Positions 52,115 to 61,695 of a stretch of DNA of 64,000 nt are shown here, piece by piece. The DNA is from Flavobacterium swingsii (lineage in GTDB: Bacteria > Bacteroidota > Bacteroidia > Flavobacteriales > Flavobacteriaceae): the NCBI RefSeq assembly GCF_900111965.1, contig NZ_FOJT01000005.1, forward strand, positions 248,001 to 312,000, given 5' to 3'. Position 1 is the stretch's first letter. Every line of letters starts with the position of its first letter. The notes below the pieces were generated by a model, which saw nothing but the letters and a program-made list of their open reading frames with translations, had not been told where the DNA came from and made no database searches. Position numbers and translations under genes: made by a program.

Positions 52115-55060
52115 ATGGGTAATAATTTTTCTGTAAAACAATTTGAAATTCTTTTAGGGCTTTATAAATCTTCTTTTTCAAATTTCGATTCTTTAGAAAA
52201 TTTGCATAAAGCAATAACAAAATCTCTTGCTTCGGGTTTGGGGATTTCTCGAGCCAGTATTTGGGAGCTCGAAGAAGGTAAATTGGTTTGTAAAATTTTA
52301 TTCAATTCCGAAAAAGAATCGTTCGAAGCACAATCGGAATTATTACAAACAGATATGCCTAATTATTTTGAGGCACTTCAAAAAGGAATTGGAATAGTTG
52401 CAGATGATGCGCAAGAAAATAAATTCACCAATGATTTAAAAAAGGTTTATCTAATTCCGTTAGGAATAAAGAGCATGCTCGATTTACCCATTCGAGAAAA
52501 CGGAAAGCTAATAGGAACTTTATGTTGTGAACATACAAGCGATAAAAAATGGTCAGAAAATGACATCTCATTTGCGAGATCGGTAACTGATATTTTAACT
52601 TTGTTTCTTGAGGAAAGCAAAAAAAGAATTGTTGAAAAAAGCTTATTAGAAAAAGAAGATAGATTCAAATTTATATCAGAAAACATTTCCGATGGAATAT
52701 ATATTATAGAAAATGAGGTTTTAGTTTTTGCTTCTTCAACCTACCTAGAAATGTTAGGTTTGTCTGAAGAGGAAAAAAGAAATAGTCATAGTATAGATAT
52801 GTTTGAACTGACGCATCCAGATGATAAGCAAAGAATTATAAATAGTATTTATGGTGCCGCAAGCAAAAAATTACCTTCAACAAAATATGTATTTAGATGC
52901 CGAAAAAAGAATGGCGAATACATGTGGCGTGAGGATATTATGAATATTCATTATGATGATTCTGGTCATGCATTTCGAGCGGTAACTATTGCCAGAGATA
53001 TTACTCAAGAAAAAGAAAAGGAACTAGAAATAATTAACAAACAAAAAGCAATCGATTTGCAAAATAAATTGTTAATAAAACTATATGCAAACACAATCGA
53101 TTTAAGTATAAAGGAAAAAATAAATTATATAACAATAATTGCCGCCGAAGGACTTACAATAGATAGAGCAAGTTATTGGGAAATAGAAGACAATCATTTA
53201 GTGTGTAAAAATCTATTTGATAGAATAGAAAAATCACATACAAATAATCAAAAACTAAACACCAGAGATTTACCTAAATATATTGAAGCAATAAAGAGCC
53301 AAACAGCAATCATTGCCGATGATGTCCTGACAAACGATAGTACTTCTGAGCTTGTCGACAACTATCTAATTCCATTAAGAATAACAGATATGTTAGACAT
53401 TCCTGTTAGGAAAAGCGGAAGATTTCATGGTGTTTTATGTTGCGAACATCGTGACGATCCTAGAGTTTGGAGTGAGAACGATGTCTCATTTGCAAGATCA
53501 TTAGCTGATTTTTTGAGTTTGGCACTGGAAGAAGAAAAACGAAAAAAAGCAGAAAAAAAATTATATAAAAATCAAGAAAAATTAAGACAAAGCGAACACC
53601 AACTTAGGTTAATAACAGAAAATTCATCTGATGGTTTTGTTATTATGGAAAACGAAAAAATAACCTATGTATCTCCTTCGTATGCCAAATTTATGGAATA
53701 CAAAACAGAAGATTTAATTGGGATTTCTGTAGATCAAATCTTTAAGAGGATGCATCCAGATGATCGAGATAGAGCAAAAAAAATTATAGAAGAAAAGCTT
53801 AAAAAGAAGATAACTTCTTTTAAATATGAGTTCAGATTCAAAAAAAAATCAGGCGATTATTATTGGCGTGAAGATTGTGCTAACATTATATATGATGAGA
53901 AAGATGAAAATAGTAGATACTCTAAATATATTATTATTTCTAGAGATATCCACGAGCGTAAGCAAATAGAAAATAAACTTATAGAAAGCGAACAACAACT
54001 GAGATTAATTACCGAAAATACTTCCGATGGAGTTATAGTAATCGAGAACGGAAAACTCACTTATATCTCACCTTCATACACTAGATTATTGCAGTATCCA
54101 AAAGAATATTATGATAATTTTACTATTGATGATATTTTTAACCACTTTCATCCAGATGACTTAAATATTGTAAAACCTTATATTTATGATAGCTTATCTA
54201 AACAAATTGCAGAACTTAAATATGAATTTAGATTTAAAGCTGCAAACGGACAATATCATTGGCGTGAAGACTCAGCAAATGTTATTTATGATAAAGACGG
54301 AAAAACCTCAAAATATATTGTTATAACTAGAGATATTTCGGCAAGGAGAGAAGCTGAAAAAGAAAAAAGTAGGTTATATAAAATTACGGTAAAGCAAAAC
54401 GAAAAACTAATAAAATTCACGCATATTGTTTCACATGATATCCGTTCGCACACAAGTAATTTAAGCATGATTCTCGATTTATTTGAAGAAACAAACGATC
54501 CAGAAGAACAAAAAGAATACTTTGATATGCTTAAGCAAAGTACAAACAAACTTTCAGACACAATTTTTTATCTAAACGAAACCGTAGCCGTACAAAGTGG
54601 AGAAAAAAACGAAAAAATAAAACTGAACTTAAAAGCCGAAATTGAAAAAGCAATTCTAGGGATAAATGCTATTATTCTAACAAATGAAGCTAAAATAAAC
54701 ATGCAAATAGACGATAAAATCGAAATTATTGCCACACAATCTTATCTAGAAAGTATCATTTTTAATATGCTGACCAATGCTATCAAATACAAATCACCTT
54801 CTCGAAATCCGATTATAAATATAAAAGCAGAAAAAATAGATAGTCAAACAAAACTAACTATTCAAGACAACGGAATTGGAATTGATTTAGTAAAAAATAA
54901 AGACAAAATATTCGGAATGTACAAGACTTTTCACGGAAATCCTGATGCTGTAGGATTAGGATTATTTATGGCAAAAAACCACATAGAATCTATGGGTGGA
55001 AGAATAGAAGTAGAAAGTGAATTAAATAAAGGAACTACTTTTAATATGTATTTTGTATGA
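52115..55060 (+). CDS. Soluble GAF-PAS-GAF-PAS-PAS sensor histidine kinase
   Basis: 981 residues from ATG 52115 (MGNNFSVKQFEIL); a TTG 6 nt upstream is rejected. No transmembrane helix. Domain order: GAF (about 15-165), PAS (180-305), GAF (315-465), PAS (485-620), PAS (620-745), then DHp with phospho-acceptor His in THIVSHDIRSHTSN and HATPase with NMLTNAIKYKS, QDNGIGI and GLGLFMAKNH. The two GAF domains end in nearly the same words (LIGTLCCEH/FHGVLCCEH and WSENDISFARS/WSENDVSFARS) and the last two PAS domains are also duplicates. It overlaps the response regulator by 4 nt (ATGA), its partner. Confidence 0.95.
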   Translation: MGNNFSVKQFEILLGLYKSSFSNFDSLENLHKAITKSLASGLGISRASIWELEEGKLVCKILFNSEKESFEAQSELLQTDMPNYFEALQKGIGIVADDAQENKFTNDLKKVYLIPLGIKSMLDLPIRENGKLIGTLCCEHTSDKKWSENDISFARSVTDILTLFLEESKKRIVEKSLLEKEDRFKFISENISDGIYIIENEVLVFASSTYLEMLGLSEEEKRNSHSIDMFELTHPDDKQRIINSIYGAASKKLPSTKYVFRCRKKNGEYMWREDIMNIHYDDSGHAFRAVTIARDITQEKEKELEIINKQKAIDLQNKLLIKLYANTIDLSIKEKINYITIIAAEGLTIDRASYWEIEDNHLVCKNLFDRIEKSHTNNQKLNTRDLPKYIEAIKSQTAIIADDVLTNDSTSELVDNYLIPLRITDMLDIPVRKSGRFHGVLCCEHRDDPRVWSENDVSFARSLADFLSLALEEEKRKKAEKKLYKNQEKLRQSEHQLRLITENSSDGFVIMENEKITYVSPSYAKFMEYKTEDLIGISVDQIFKRMHPDDRDRAKKIIEEKLKKKITSFKYEFRFKKKSGDYYWREDCANIIYDEKDENSRYSKYIIISRDIHERKQIENKLIESEQQLRLITENTSDGVIVIENGKLTYISPSYTRLLQYPKEYYDNFTIDDIFNHFHPDDLNIVKPYIYDSLSKQIAELKYEFRFKAANGQYHWREDSANVIYDKDGKTSKYIVITRDISARREAEKEKSRLYKITVKQNEKLIKFTHIVSHDIRSHTSNLSMILDLFEETNDPEEQKEYFDMLKQSTNKLSDTIFYLNETVAVQSGEKNEKIKLNLKAEIEKAILGINAIILTNEAKINMQIDDKIEIIATQSYLESIIFNMLTNAIKYKSPSRNPIINIKAEKIDSQTKLTIQDNGIGIDLVKNKDKIFGMYKTFHGNPDAVGLGLFMAKNHIESMGGRIEVESELNKGTTFNMYFV

Positions 55061-55443
55061 ACAAAGTGAACTTAACTTACATTATTGATGACGATAAAAT
55101 TTTTGTTTTTGTATTAAAAAAAATCCTAAAAAAGAATGAGAATTTTGATGAAGTTCTTGATTTTAAAAACGGAGAAGAAGTTCTAGATCTTCTTTCAAAT
55201 AAAGATAATACACTTCCAAATATTATTTTATTAGATATAAATATGCCCGTTATAGATGGCTGGCAATTCCTTGAAGAAATTGAAAAATTACCAAACAAAG
55301 AGAAGCTAAATGTTTTTATCATGTCTTCTTCTATTGATACAAATGATATAGAAAAATCTAAATTATTTTCGACAGTTAAAGATTTTATATCAAAACCTAT
55401 TAATAACGACAAACTGAATAAACTTATCGAGAGTATTTCTTAA
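55057..55443 (+). CDS. Single-domain response regulator
   Basis: 128 residues, receiver only. Acidic pocket D11-D12, phospho-acceptor D60 in IILLDINMPVIDGW, Ser-Ser in VFIMSSSIDTND and Lys in FISKPI. No output domain, so it likely passes phosphate on or acts by protein contact. Start codon overlaps the kinase stop (ATGA). The terminator follows 34 nt after the stop. Confidence 0.95.
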   Translation: MNKVNLTYIIDDDKIFVFVLKKILKKNENFDEVLDFKNGEEVLDLLSNKDNTLPNIILLDINMPVIDGWQFLEEIEKLPNKEKLNVFIMSSSIDTNDIEKSKLFSTVKDFISKPINNDKLNKLIESIS

Positions 55444-55476
55444 GGTCAAAAGTCTTGAGAGTTTTAATGATAATGC

Positions 55477-55511
55477 AAAAAAAATGTTCAGCAAAAGCTG
55501 AACATTTTTTG
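55477..55511. terminator. Bidirectional terminator between the response regulator and dnaN
   Basis: AAAAAAATGTTCAGC, loop AAAA, GCTGAACATTTTTTT: a 14-bp perfect stem with A/T tracts on both sides. Confidence 0.88.
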
Positions 55512-55548
55512 TATCTAATAATCTAAGTAGTCTAAAATTCTAACAAAT

Positions 55549-56667
55549 CTAATTGTTCAACATTACAGGCATCACTAACATCGTAACAGTCTCACCTTCG
55601 TCAAGACCATCAATAGGAGTAAGGATTCCCGCTCTGTTTGGCATAGACATTTCTAACATAATCATATCAGATTGTAAGTTACCCAACATTTCTAATAAGA
55701 AACGCGAGTTGAAACCTATTTGCATGTCGTCACCTTGATAATCACAAGTTAAACGTTCTTCAGCTTTGTTTGAATAATCTATATCTTCGGCAGAAATATT
55801 TAATTCTGTTCCTGCAATTTTAAGTCTAATTTGGTGTGTTGTTTTGTTAGAGAAAATCGCCACACGACGTACAGAACTTAAAAATTGTGTTCTGTCAATC
55901 ATTAATTTATTTGGATTTTCTTTCGGAATAACCGCTTCATAATTAGGATATTTCCCATCAATTAATCTACAAGTTAATATGTAATTATCAAAAGAGAAAG
56001 TCGCATTCGAATCGTTATATTCGATAGTTACTTCTTCGTTTGAAGTTGCCAAAATTCCTTTTAAAATATTTAAAGGTTTTCTTGGCATAATAAAATCTGC
56101 TACTTGCGATGCTTTTACATCAGTACGAGCATATTTTACTAATTTATGAGCATCGGTAGCAACAAAAATTAATCCTTCTGGTGAAAATTGAAAAAATACA
56201 CCAGACATTACTGGACGTAAATCATCGTTTCCAGCTGCAAATATTGTTTTGCTTACTGCTGTCGATAATACTTCGGCAGGAACAATTGTTTTAGATGGTT
56301 GGTCTAAGTTTACCGATTTTGGAAACTCTTCTCCTGGAGCATAAGCCAGTGCATATTTTCCTGATTGTGAGCTAATCTCGATAGTATTATTTTCTTCAAC
56401 CGTAAATGTAAGTGGTTGTTCTGGGAATGTTTTTAGTATTTCCAACAATAATTTTGCAGGAACAGCAACACTTCCTTCGCTCGTAGAATCGATTGTAAGT
56501 GAAGCTGACATTGTAGTTTCTAAATCTGAAGCAGAAACTAACAATTCGTTTTTCTTTAATTCAAATAAGAAATTATCTAAAATAGGCAACGTATTACTAC
56601 TGTTAATAACGCTTCCTAAAACTTGTAATTGTTTTAATAAATAAGAGCTTGATACTATAAACTTCAT
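55549..56667 (-). CDS. dnaN: DNA polymerase III beta sliding clamp
   Basis: 372 residues from the second of two adjacent ATG codons (MKFIVSSSYLLKQLQVLG, the family start; the first ATG at 56670 is possible). Three clamp domains are visible; YALAPGEEFPKS-type and LPILDNFLFE (near 27) mark domain 1 and IVFxxxHQIRL-like THQIRLKIAGTE domain 3; the C terminus VTMLVMPVMLNN matches the clamp end, normally MPMRL. Intact. It is not next to dnaA, as usual for flavobacteria. Confidence 0.95.
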   Translation of the reverse strand: MKFIVSSSYLLKQLQVLGSVINSSNTLPILDNFLFELKKNELLVSASDLETTMSASLTIDSTSEGSVAVPAKLLLEILKTFPEQPLTFTVEENNTIEISSQSGKYALAYAPGEEFPKSVNLDQPSKTIVPAEVLSTAVSKTIFAAGNDDLRPVMSGVFFQFSPEGLIFVATDAHKLVKYARTDVKASQVADFIMPRKPLNILKGILATSNEEVTIEYNDSNATFSFDNYILTCRLIDGKYPNYEAVIPKENPNKLMIDRTQFLSSVRRVAIFSNKTTHQIRLKIAGTELNISAEDIDYSNKAEERLTCDYQGDDMQIGFNSRFLLEMLGNLQSDMIMLEMSMPNRAGILTPIDGLDEGETVTMLVMPVMLNN

Positions 56668-56768
56668 CATCTTTTTTTTAAATTCTTCTGTTCTGAATTT
56701 ACAGAACTTTATTATTGTTTACAAATATATCGTAAACTAATCAGTATTGAAAACATTTTTATCAACAA

Positions 56769-58445
56769 CTAACGACCAAATTGTCTTTTTCTCAAATAAG
56801 TAATCACAATTCCGAAAAACAGCAATAAAACTAATGGTAATCCGACAGTTAGCAATTGGGTGTAAGTATAGTTTTCAGTCACTTTTTCTTTGTCTAATAA
56901 TGGCAAATCAACTTCTTTACTTCTAATGTTAATAAGTCCGTTGTCATCTAGTAAATAATTGACACAATTCATCAAAAATTCCTTGTTGGCATACATTTTA
57001 TTCGTCCATTTATCGAAACCTAATTCTAGCGGTTGTCCTTTGTCATCGAGTTGATTTTTGATAATATCACCGTCAGAAACCACAATCATTTTAGATGGTT
57101 TTCCTTTGGCTTTAAAACTTGTATCATCAAAAGGTAAAACTCTATTTTCGAATGCCGAAGAAAAATTCCCTTCTAACAAAACACTAACAGGAATATTTCC
57201 TGGCTGAAAATCTTGTGGATTTGGTTTTTCATTTACCATTTTCAAATCAATTTCCACTGGAGTTCCTATTTTTTTAGAATAAATAGAAGATTGTAATAAG
57301 ATTGTTTTCTTGATTCCGTTTTTCAAAGTATCAATTTCATTAGCAAAATCTAACTTTACACCATCAATATTATTTACGATTGGATGCTTGCTTTCCGGGA
57401 AAATATACGGCGCAAAATACCAAGGATATTTCTCGTATTGCGTTTGGTTTCCTTTGTTTCCTGATGCTAACGAAATTGGAGCACATTGAATATCTTTTAC
57501 CAACATTGGATTTATTCGAAATCCGTATTTAAAAAATAGATCATTTAAACCCAAATCGAAAGGAAAAGCAAAGCTCGAACCAGTTTTATTTAAGCTTTCC
57601 ATATCGATATTTACGGTTTCTACCAACCATAATGTTTTGCCTCCATTGATGATAAATTGGTCTAAAACTTGTTTTTCTTCGTCAGAAAAGGCAGCTTTTG
57701 GTTTGGCAATAATGGCTAAATCGAATGTTTTTAATGCTTTTGCAAAAAGTACAGGATTTTTAGAAACTGAATCTAAAGGAAAAGGCGCAATAAAATAATT
57801 TTCACGAACCGATTGTAAAAAGTCGGCTTTAAAAATATCGGGTAATTCATTTTTTCCTTTTATAACAGCAATTTTCTTTTGCTTTTGGGTTGTTATTTTA
57901 TGAAAACCATCAGCAAAAGCATATTCTAAATGTTGTACAGAACTGACTACTTTTTGCTCGGTTGTGGCTCCTAATTTGTTTTTTAACAAAGAAATTTTTG
58001 TGCTTTTGTCCTTATAAGTGGCAATTGCCCAAGGAAAGACCATTTCTTTTGATTGTTTTCCTTTGTCATCGACCGTAATGTTTATCGGCGTTAATCCTCG
58101 TTGTACAAAAGATTCTATGATTGCATCGGATTCTTCAGGGTTTTCTAAAGGATTTACAAATTGGTAAATTATATTGGGATTGTAAGCTTTAAACTCATCA
58201 AGAATTTGCTTGGTTTCGGTTTGTAAACGTTTGAATTCGGGCGGAAAATTGCCTTCTAAAAAAACATCAATATACAATGGTTCTTTGGCGTTTTTTATAA
58301 TATTTAATGACGTTTCAGACAAAGTGTAACGATTGTCGTGCGTTAAATCGAAACGATGAAAAAAGAAATTTCCAGCGATATTTACCGTAATTAGTCCAAC
58401 AATTGTGAGAACTAAATTTTTAATATTTTTTGATGAAAATCCCAT
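56769..58445 (-). CDS. gldG: Gliding motility ABC transporter component GldG
   Basis: 558 residues: an N-terminal transmembrane helix (LVLTIVGLITVNIAGNFFF), a large periplasmic domain with DLTHDNRYTLSETS, FVNPLENPEESDAI and GGKTLWLVETVN, and a C-terminal helix (LLTVGLPLVLLLFFGIVI). GldG pairs with GldF (and the ATPase GldA elsewhere) in an ABC complex needed for gliding in Flavobacterium johnsoniae. Its ATG overlaps the gldF stop (TAATG). Intact. Confidence 0.95.
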   Translation of the reverse strand: MGFSSKNIKNLVLTIVGLITVNIAGNFFFHRFDLTHDNRYTLSETSLNIIKNAKEPLYIDVFLEGNFPPEFKRLQTETKQILDEFKAYNPNIIYQFVNPLENPEESDAIIESFVQRGLTPINITVDDKGKQSKEMVFPWAIATYKDKSTKISLLKNKLGATTEQKVVSSVQHLEYAFADGFHKITTQKQKKIAVIKGKNELPDIFKADFLQSVRENYFIAPFPLDSVSKNPVLFAKALKTFDLAIIAKPKAAFSDEEKQVLDQFIINGGKTLWLVETVNIDMESLNKTGSSFAFPFDLGLNDLFFKYGFRINPMLVKDIQCAPISLASGNKGNQTQYEKYPWYFAPYIFPESKHPIVNNIDGVKLDFANEIDTLKNGIKKTILLQSSIYSKKIGTPVEIDLKMVNEKPNPQDFQPGNIPVSVLLEGNFSSAFENRVLPFDDTSFKAKGKPSKMIVVSDGDIIKNQLDDKGQPLELGFDKWTNKMYANKEFLMNCVNYLLDDNGLINIRSKEVDLPLLDKEKVTENYTYTQLLTVGLPLVLLLFFGIVITYLRKRQFGR

Positions 58446-59176
58446 TATAATTTATACGATTTTAATTTGAAAACAGTCATTGATAAAAATAAAGTAGTAA
58501 TACTCACAAAATAAATAATATCTCGAGTGTCTATCACGCCACGACTCATACTTTTGTAATGATAATCCATTCCAAATGATTGAATTATCTCATCAAAACT
58601 ACCAAATATCTTGTAGTTTGCAATGCCTTGAAAGCCAAAATAAAACACAAAACACAAAAATACCGAAACGATGAAAGCTACAATTTGATTGTCTGATAAA
58701 GTAGAAGTATAAATCCCGATTGAAGTATAAGTTCCCATAAGAAATAACAAGCCAAAATACGAACCTAATGTGCTTCCAAAATCGATATTTCCTTCGGGTA
58801 AACCCAAATCATAAATCACTTTTACATAAACCAATGTTGGGATTATTGCAATTATTAACAATAAAAAAGCGCCCAAAAATTTTCCGTTTACAATTTCCCA
58901 AAGCGATAATGGTTTTGTTAGTAAAAGTTCCATGGTTCCTTGTTTTTTTTCGTCCGAAAAACTGCGCATGGTAACGGCAGGAATTAAGAATAAAAGTATC
59001 CAAGGTGCGATGGTAAAAAACGGTGTCATGTCTGCAAAACCGGAATTTAAGATATTGTAATCTCCTTCAAAAACCCACAAAAATAATCCTGTGAGTAATA
59101 GGAAAATAGCAATAACTAAGTAGCCTATGGGCGAACCAAAAAAGGAACGGAATTCTTTAAATAATATGGCTTTCAT
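58445..59176 (-). CDS. gldF: Gliding motility ABC transporter permease GldF
   Basis: 243 residues with six transmembrane helices and the ABC-2 permease opening KEFRSFFGSPIGYLVIAIF; TMELLLTKPLSLWEIVNGKF is the family's cytoplasmic loop. GldF forms the membrane channel with GldG and a separate GldA ATPase. Translationally coupled to gldG. The presence of both, plus a T9SS substrate elsewhere in the window, fits a gliding, type-IX-secreting flavobacterium. Confidence 0.96.
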   Translation of the reverse strand: MKAILFKEFRSFFGSPIGYLVIAIFLLLTGLFLWVFEGDYNILNSGFADMTPFFTIAPWILLFLIPAVTMRSFSDEKKQGTMELLLTKPLSLWEIVNGKFLGAFLLLIIAIIPTLVYVKVIYDLGLPEGNIDFGSTLGSYFGLLFLMGTYTSIGIYTSTLSDNQIVAFIVSVFLCFVFYFGFQGIANYKIFGSFDEIIQSFGMDYHYKSMSRGVIDTRDIIYFVSITTLFLSMTVFKLKSYKL

Positions 59177-59218
59177 TCGTTTTGTTTAATCGTTTATAAG
59201 TTTAATCGTTGATTTGAG

Positions 59219-59515
59219 TTACTGTAAAGTAACCAATTTATCTACACTCCAAGCTTCTGGTTTGTCGTTAAATAATTTTTTGGTAAATGTCCAAACATCA
59301 TAAAATAATTCTGAGTTTCGGTAATTTTCTAAATCTTGTTCGGTTTCCCAATAACTATAGGTAAAGAAAATACATTTGTTGTTTTTGTCTTGGTATAATT
59401 CTAAGAAACGATTCCCTTCGGCATTTCGTATTTTTTCTTTCATTAATTCGAAATTTTCTAGAAAGGCTGGAATATTTTCTTCGTGAAAACTTAATTTTAC
59501 TATTCTTACGAACAT
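59219..59515 (-). CDS. Antibiotic biosynthesis monooxygenase-fold protein
   Basis: 98 residues with the dimeric ferredoxin-like ABM fold pattern: FVRIVKLSFHEENIPAFLEN at the start, then NRFLELYQDKNNKCIFFTYS, YWETEQDLENYRNSELF and a C-terminal helix. The family includes quinol monooxygenases and small heme-related enzymes; no specific function is assignable. It is 42 nt downstream of gldF's start side on the same strand, following the SAM-hydrolase gene. Confidence 0.88.
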   Translation of the reverse strand: MFVRIVKLSFHEENIPAFLENFELMKEKIRNAEGNRFLELYQDKNNKCIFFTYSYWETEQDLENYRNSELFYDVWTFTKKLFNDKPEAWSVDKLVTLQ

Positions 59516-59578
59516 ATTTTTATTTTTTTATAATTGAACGCGGATGACACGGATTTTTTTAAATCTAAAATCTGCAAT

Positions 59579-60409
59579 CTAAATTCTAAAATCAATATTT
59601 ACGACATCTCTATACTTCAATCCTAACAGCGATTTAGCTGAACCAACTGTTTTTGGGTTGCTTTTATAAATGGCAATTTCAAGAAAACCAGCTTCGTTAA
59701 AAAGGGCTAACTTTTCGCCTTCATAATCTCTCAAAGTATATTTTTCGGACACTTTAAAATCGGAATAATTACTATGTATTTTCTTGATGGTTTTGGTGCC
59801 AAATTTAATCTCAAAATTGCGATTATTTCCAATTTCGGCAAACATTTTTTTCGAGATATTGGTTACACAATTCCCAAAATGATCTACATAAACCACGTAA
59901 CCTTTTATATTACTAGAATCGGAAGCAACAACAGCTTGCAATTCGTTTACAATTTTTATGGCTGAAATTTCTTTGCCAATTACATTTAGAGAACCACCTT
60001 TTGCGAGATGACAAGCTACTTTTACAAAGACATCTAAATCGGTCGAACCATCAGTTAAACGGTCATGAATATTTATTTCGACCATTTTTTGGGGCACAAT
60101 TTTCTGAGTTAGAATACTCAAAATTCCGTTATCGGCACAAACAAAAAAATGATCGTTCCATTGTATGGCAATATGTTTGTTTTCGGTAGTTCGTTCGTTA
60201 TCAATACCAATAAAATGAACAGTTCCTTTAGGGAAACTATTATAAGAAGCATTTATAATATAACTCGCTTCGGATATATTAAACAAATCTACGTGATGAG
60301 AAATATCAATGATTTGAACCTCAGGATATTCTGAAATTAACTTGCCTTTTAGCACGCCAACAAAGTGGTCTTTCAAGCCAAAATCAGTAGTAAGCGTAAT
60401 TATTGACAT
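59579..60409 (-). CDS. SAM hydroxide adenosyltransferase (DUF62 / chlorinase-fluorinase superfamily)
   Basis: 276 residues. N-terminal ITLTTDFGLKDHFVG contains the conserved Asp that binds the ribose of SAM; IIDISHHVDLFNISEASYI and TVHFIGIDNERTT follow; the C-terminal beta-barrel contains GYVVYVDHFGNCVTNI. The family hydrolyses SAM to adenosine and methionine using water; true fluorinases carry a specific insert not evident here. Divergent from phoH. Confidence 0.93.
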   Translation of the reverse strand: MSIITLTTDFGLKDHFVGVLKGKLISEYPEVQIIDISHHVDLFNISEASYIINASYNSFPKGTVHFIGIDNERTTENKHIAIQWNDHFFVCADNGILSILTQKIVPQKMVEINIHDRLTDGSTDLDVFVKVACHLAKGGSLNVIGKEISAIKIVNELQAVVASDSSNIKGYVVYVDHFGNCVTNISKKMFAEIGNNRNFEIKFGTKTIKKIHSNYSDFKVSEKYTLRDYEGEKLALFNEAGFLEIAIYKSNPKTVGSAKSLLGLKYRDVVNIDFRI

Positions 60410-60452
60410 CTTTTTGTTTATAACTATTCTGTAATCGTTCCTCTAAATTTAT

Positions 60453-60460
60453 TAAATTTG
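60453..60460 (+). promoter_or_regulatory. -7 box for phoH
   Basis: TAAATTTG fits TAnnTTTG, 45 nt before the TTG start at 60506. Its presence argues against a start codon further upstream. Confidence 0.5.
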
Positions 60461-60505
60461 AGATATGCAAAGCTAACTTATTTTTTTAATTTAATCTTCC
60501 TGCTT

Positions 60506-61456
60506 TTGAACGAACGAATCATTGAATTACACGACATTGCTCCCAAAGAATTTTGGGGAACACAAGACGCTCATTTAGAAACAATTAAAAAGTATTATCC
60601 GAAGCTAAAAATAGTAGCGCGAGGAACAACACTTAAAGCCTTTGGCGAAAAAGAGGAGTTAGACGAATTCGAAAAACGCTTCAACAGACTCATGGTTCAC
60701 TTTACACGCTACAATACTATTGATAGTAATGTTATCGATAGAGTGATTTTGAGCGATTCTCGAGAAGAACAAAAAATGGCGGACAGCGACAAAATTTTGG
60801 TTCACGGAATAGGAGGAAAGCTCATCAAAGCGATGACTCCAAACCAGCAATTATTGGTCGATTGTATCAATAAAAACGACATGGTTTTTGCCGTAGGACC
60901 AGCTGGAACAGGAAAAACCTATACAGGCGTTGCTATGGCTGTAAAAGCATTGAAAGAAAAACAAGTAAAACGAATTATTCTAACTCGTCCCGCGGTCGAA
61001 GCAGGCGAAAATCTTGGTTTTTTGCCAGGAGATATGAAGGAAAAACTCGATCCGTACATGCAACCATTATATGACGCCTTGCGCGATATGTTGCCGCCAC
61101 AAACACTCGATGATTATATCCTAAAAGGAATTATACAAATTGCGCCATTGGCGTTTATGCGTGGTCGTACATTAGATAATGCCTTTGTAATTCTCGACGA
61201 AGCCCAAAATACCACACATTCGCAAATGAAAATGTTCCTGACACGTATGGGAAAAAACGCCAAGTTTATGATAACAGGCGATCCAGGTCAGGTCGATTTG
61301 CCACGAAGAACGATTTCTGGACTTAAAGAAGCGATTTTAGTACTTAAAGATGTTGATGGAATTAGCATTATTTACCTCGATGACAAAGATATTGTTCGAC
61401 ACCGATTGGTGAAAAAAGTAATCGACGCTTACAAACAAATCGAAAATAACGATTAA
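60506..61456 (+). CDS. phoH: PhoH-like ATPase (PhoH/YbeZ family)
   Basis: 316 residues. The start is TTG at 60506 (NERIIEL follows), the N terminus of flavobacterial homologues; an upstream TTG at 60458 falls inside the promoter box. Walker A GPAGTGKTYTG near residue 132, Walker B FVILDEAQN, and sensor ITGDPGQVDLP are all present. YbeZ-type proteins work with YbeY in 16S rRNA maturation and ribosome quality control. N-terminal ~115 residues form the family KH-like part. Intact. Confidence 0.95.
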   Translation: MNERIIELHDIAPKEFWGTQDAHLETIKKYYPKLKIVARGTTLKAFGEKEELDEFEKRFNRLMVHFTRYNTIDSNVIDRVILSDSREEQKMADSDKILVHGIGGKLIKAMTPNQQLLVDCINKNDMVFAVGPAGTGKTYTGVAMAVKALKEKQVKRIILTRPAVEAGENLGFLPGDMKEKLDPYMQPLYDALRDMLPPQTLDDYILKGIIQIAPLAFMRGRTLDNAFVILDEAQNTTHSQMKMFLTRMGKNAKFMITGDPGQVDLPRRTISGLKEAILVLKDVDGISIIYLDDKDIVRHRLVKKVIDAYKQIENND

Positions 61457-61515
61457 GTAAAGTAAGATTTTAAAGTTTTTTTTGAAGCGAAAGGCTTGGA
61501 AATTTTTGCAAACGC

Positions 61516-61590
61516 AATTCCCGCTTTTCGCTTCAATTTTTTTATCGTTAAAAAAACGAGAAAAAAGGATTTCCGCTGCAATCGGGGCTA
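61516..61590 (-). repeat. Dispersed hairpin element, copy E
   Basis: Minus strand TAGCCCCGATTGCAGCGGAA, ATCCTTTTTTCTCG, loop, CGATAAAAAAATTGAAGCGA, AAAGCGGGAATTGCG. Terminal pairing CCCG/CGGG as in copy C. Located between phoH and the downstream SDR gene. Confidence 0.8.
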
Positions 61591-61663
61591 ATCAGAATTC
61601 AAATCGAATTCTTGTAAACTTTCTTAATTTTCATCAAAACTAAATATTAAATTTTATTTTATG

Positions 61664-61671
61664 TAGTTTTG
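61664..61671 (+). promoter_or_regulatory. -7 box for the SDR gene at 61696
   Basis: TAGTTTTG fits TAnnTTTG, 24 nt before the TTG start. Confidence 0.5.
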
Positions 61672-61695
61672 CCCGACTCACTAAAACATTCAATA

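Noticed and set aside
55549..56760. Origin of replication next to dnaN or parAB
   Set aside because: No dnaA gene or cluster of DnaA boxes seen; dnaN and parAB are about 47 kb apart here and do not mark an origin by themselves.
59579..60409. Fluorinase or chlorinase
   Set aside because: The fold is shared, but no halogenase-specific insert or halide-metabolism neighbours are seen; SAM hydroxide adenosyltransferase is the better call.
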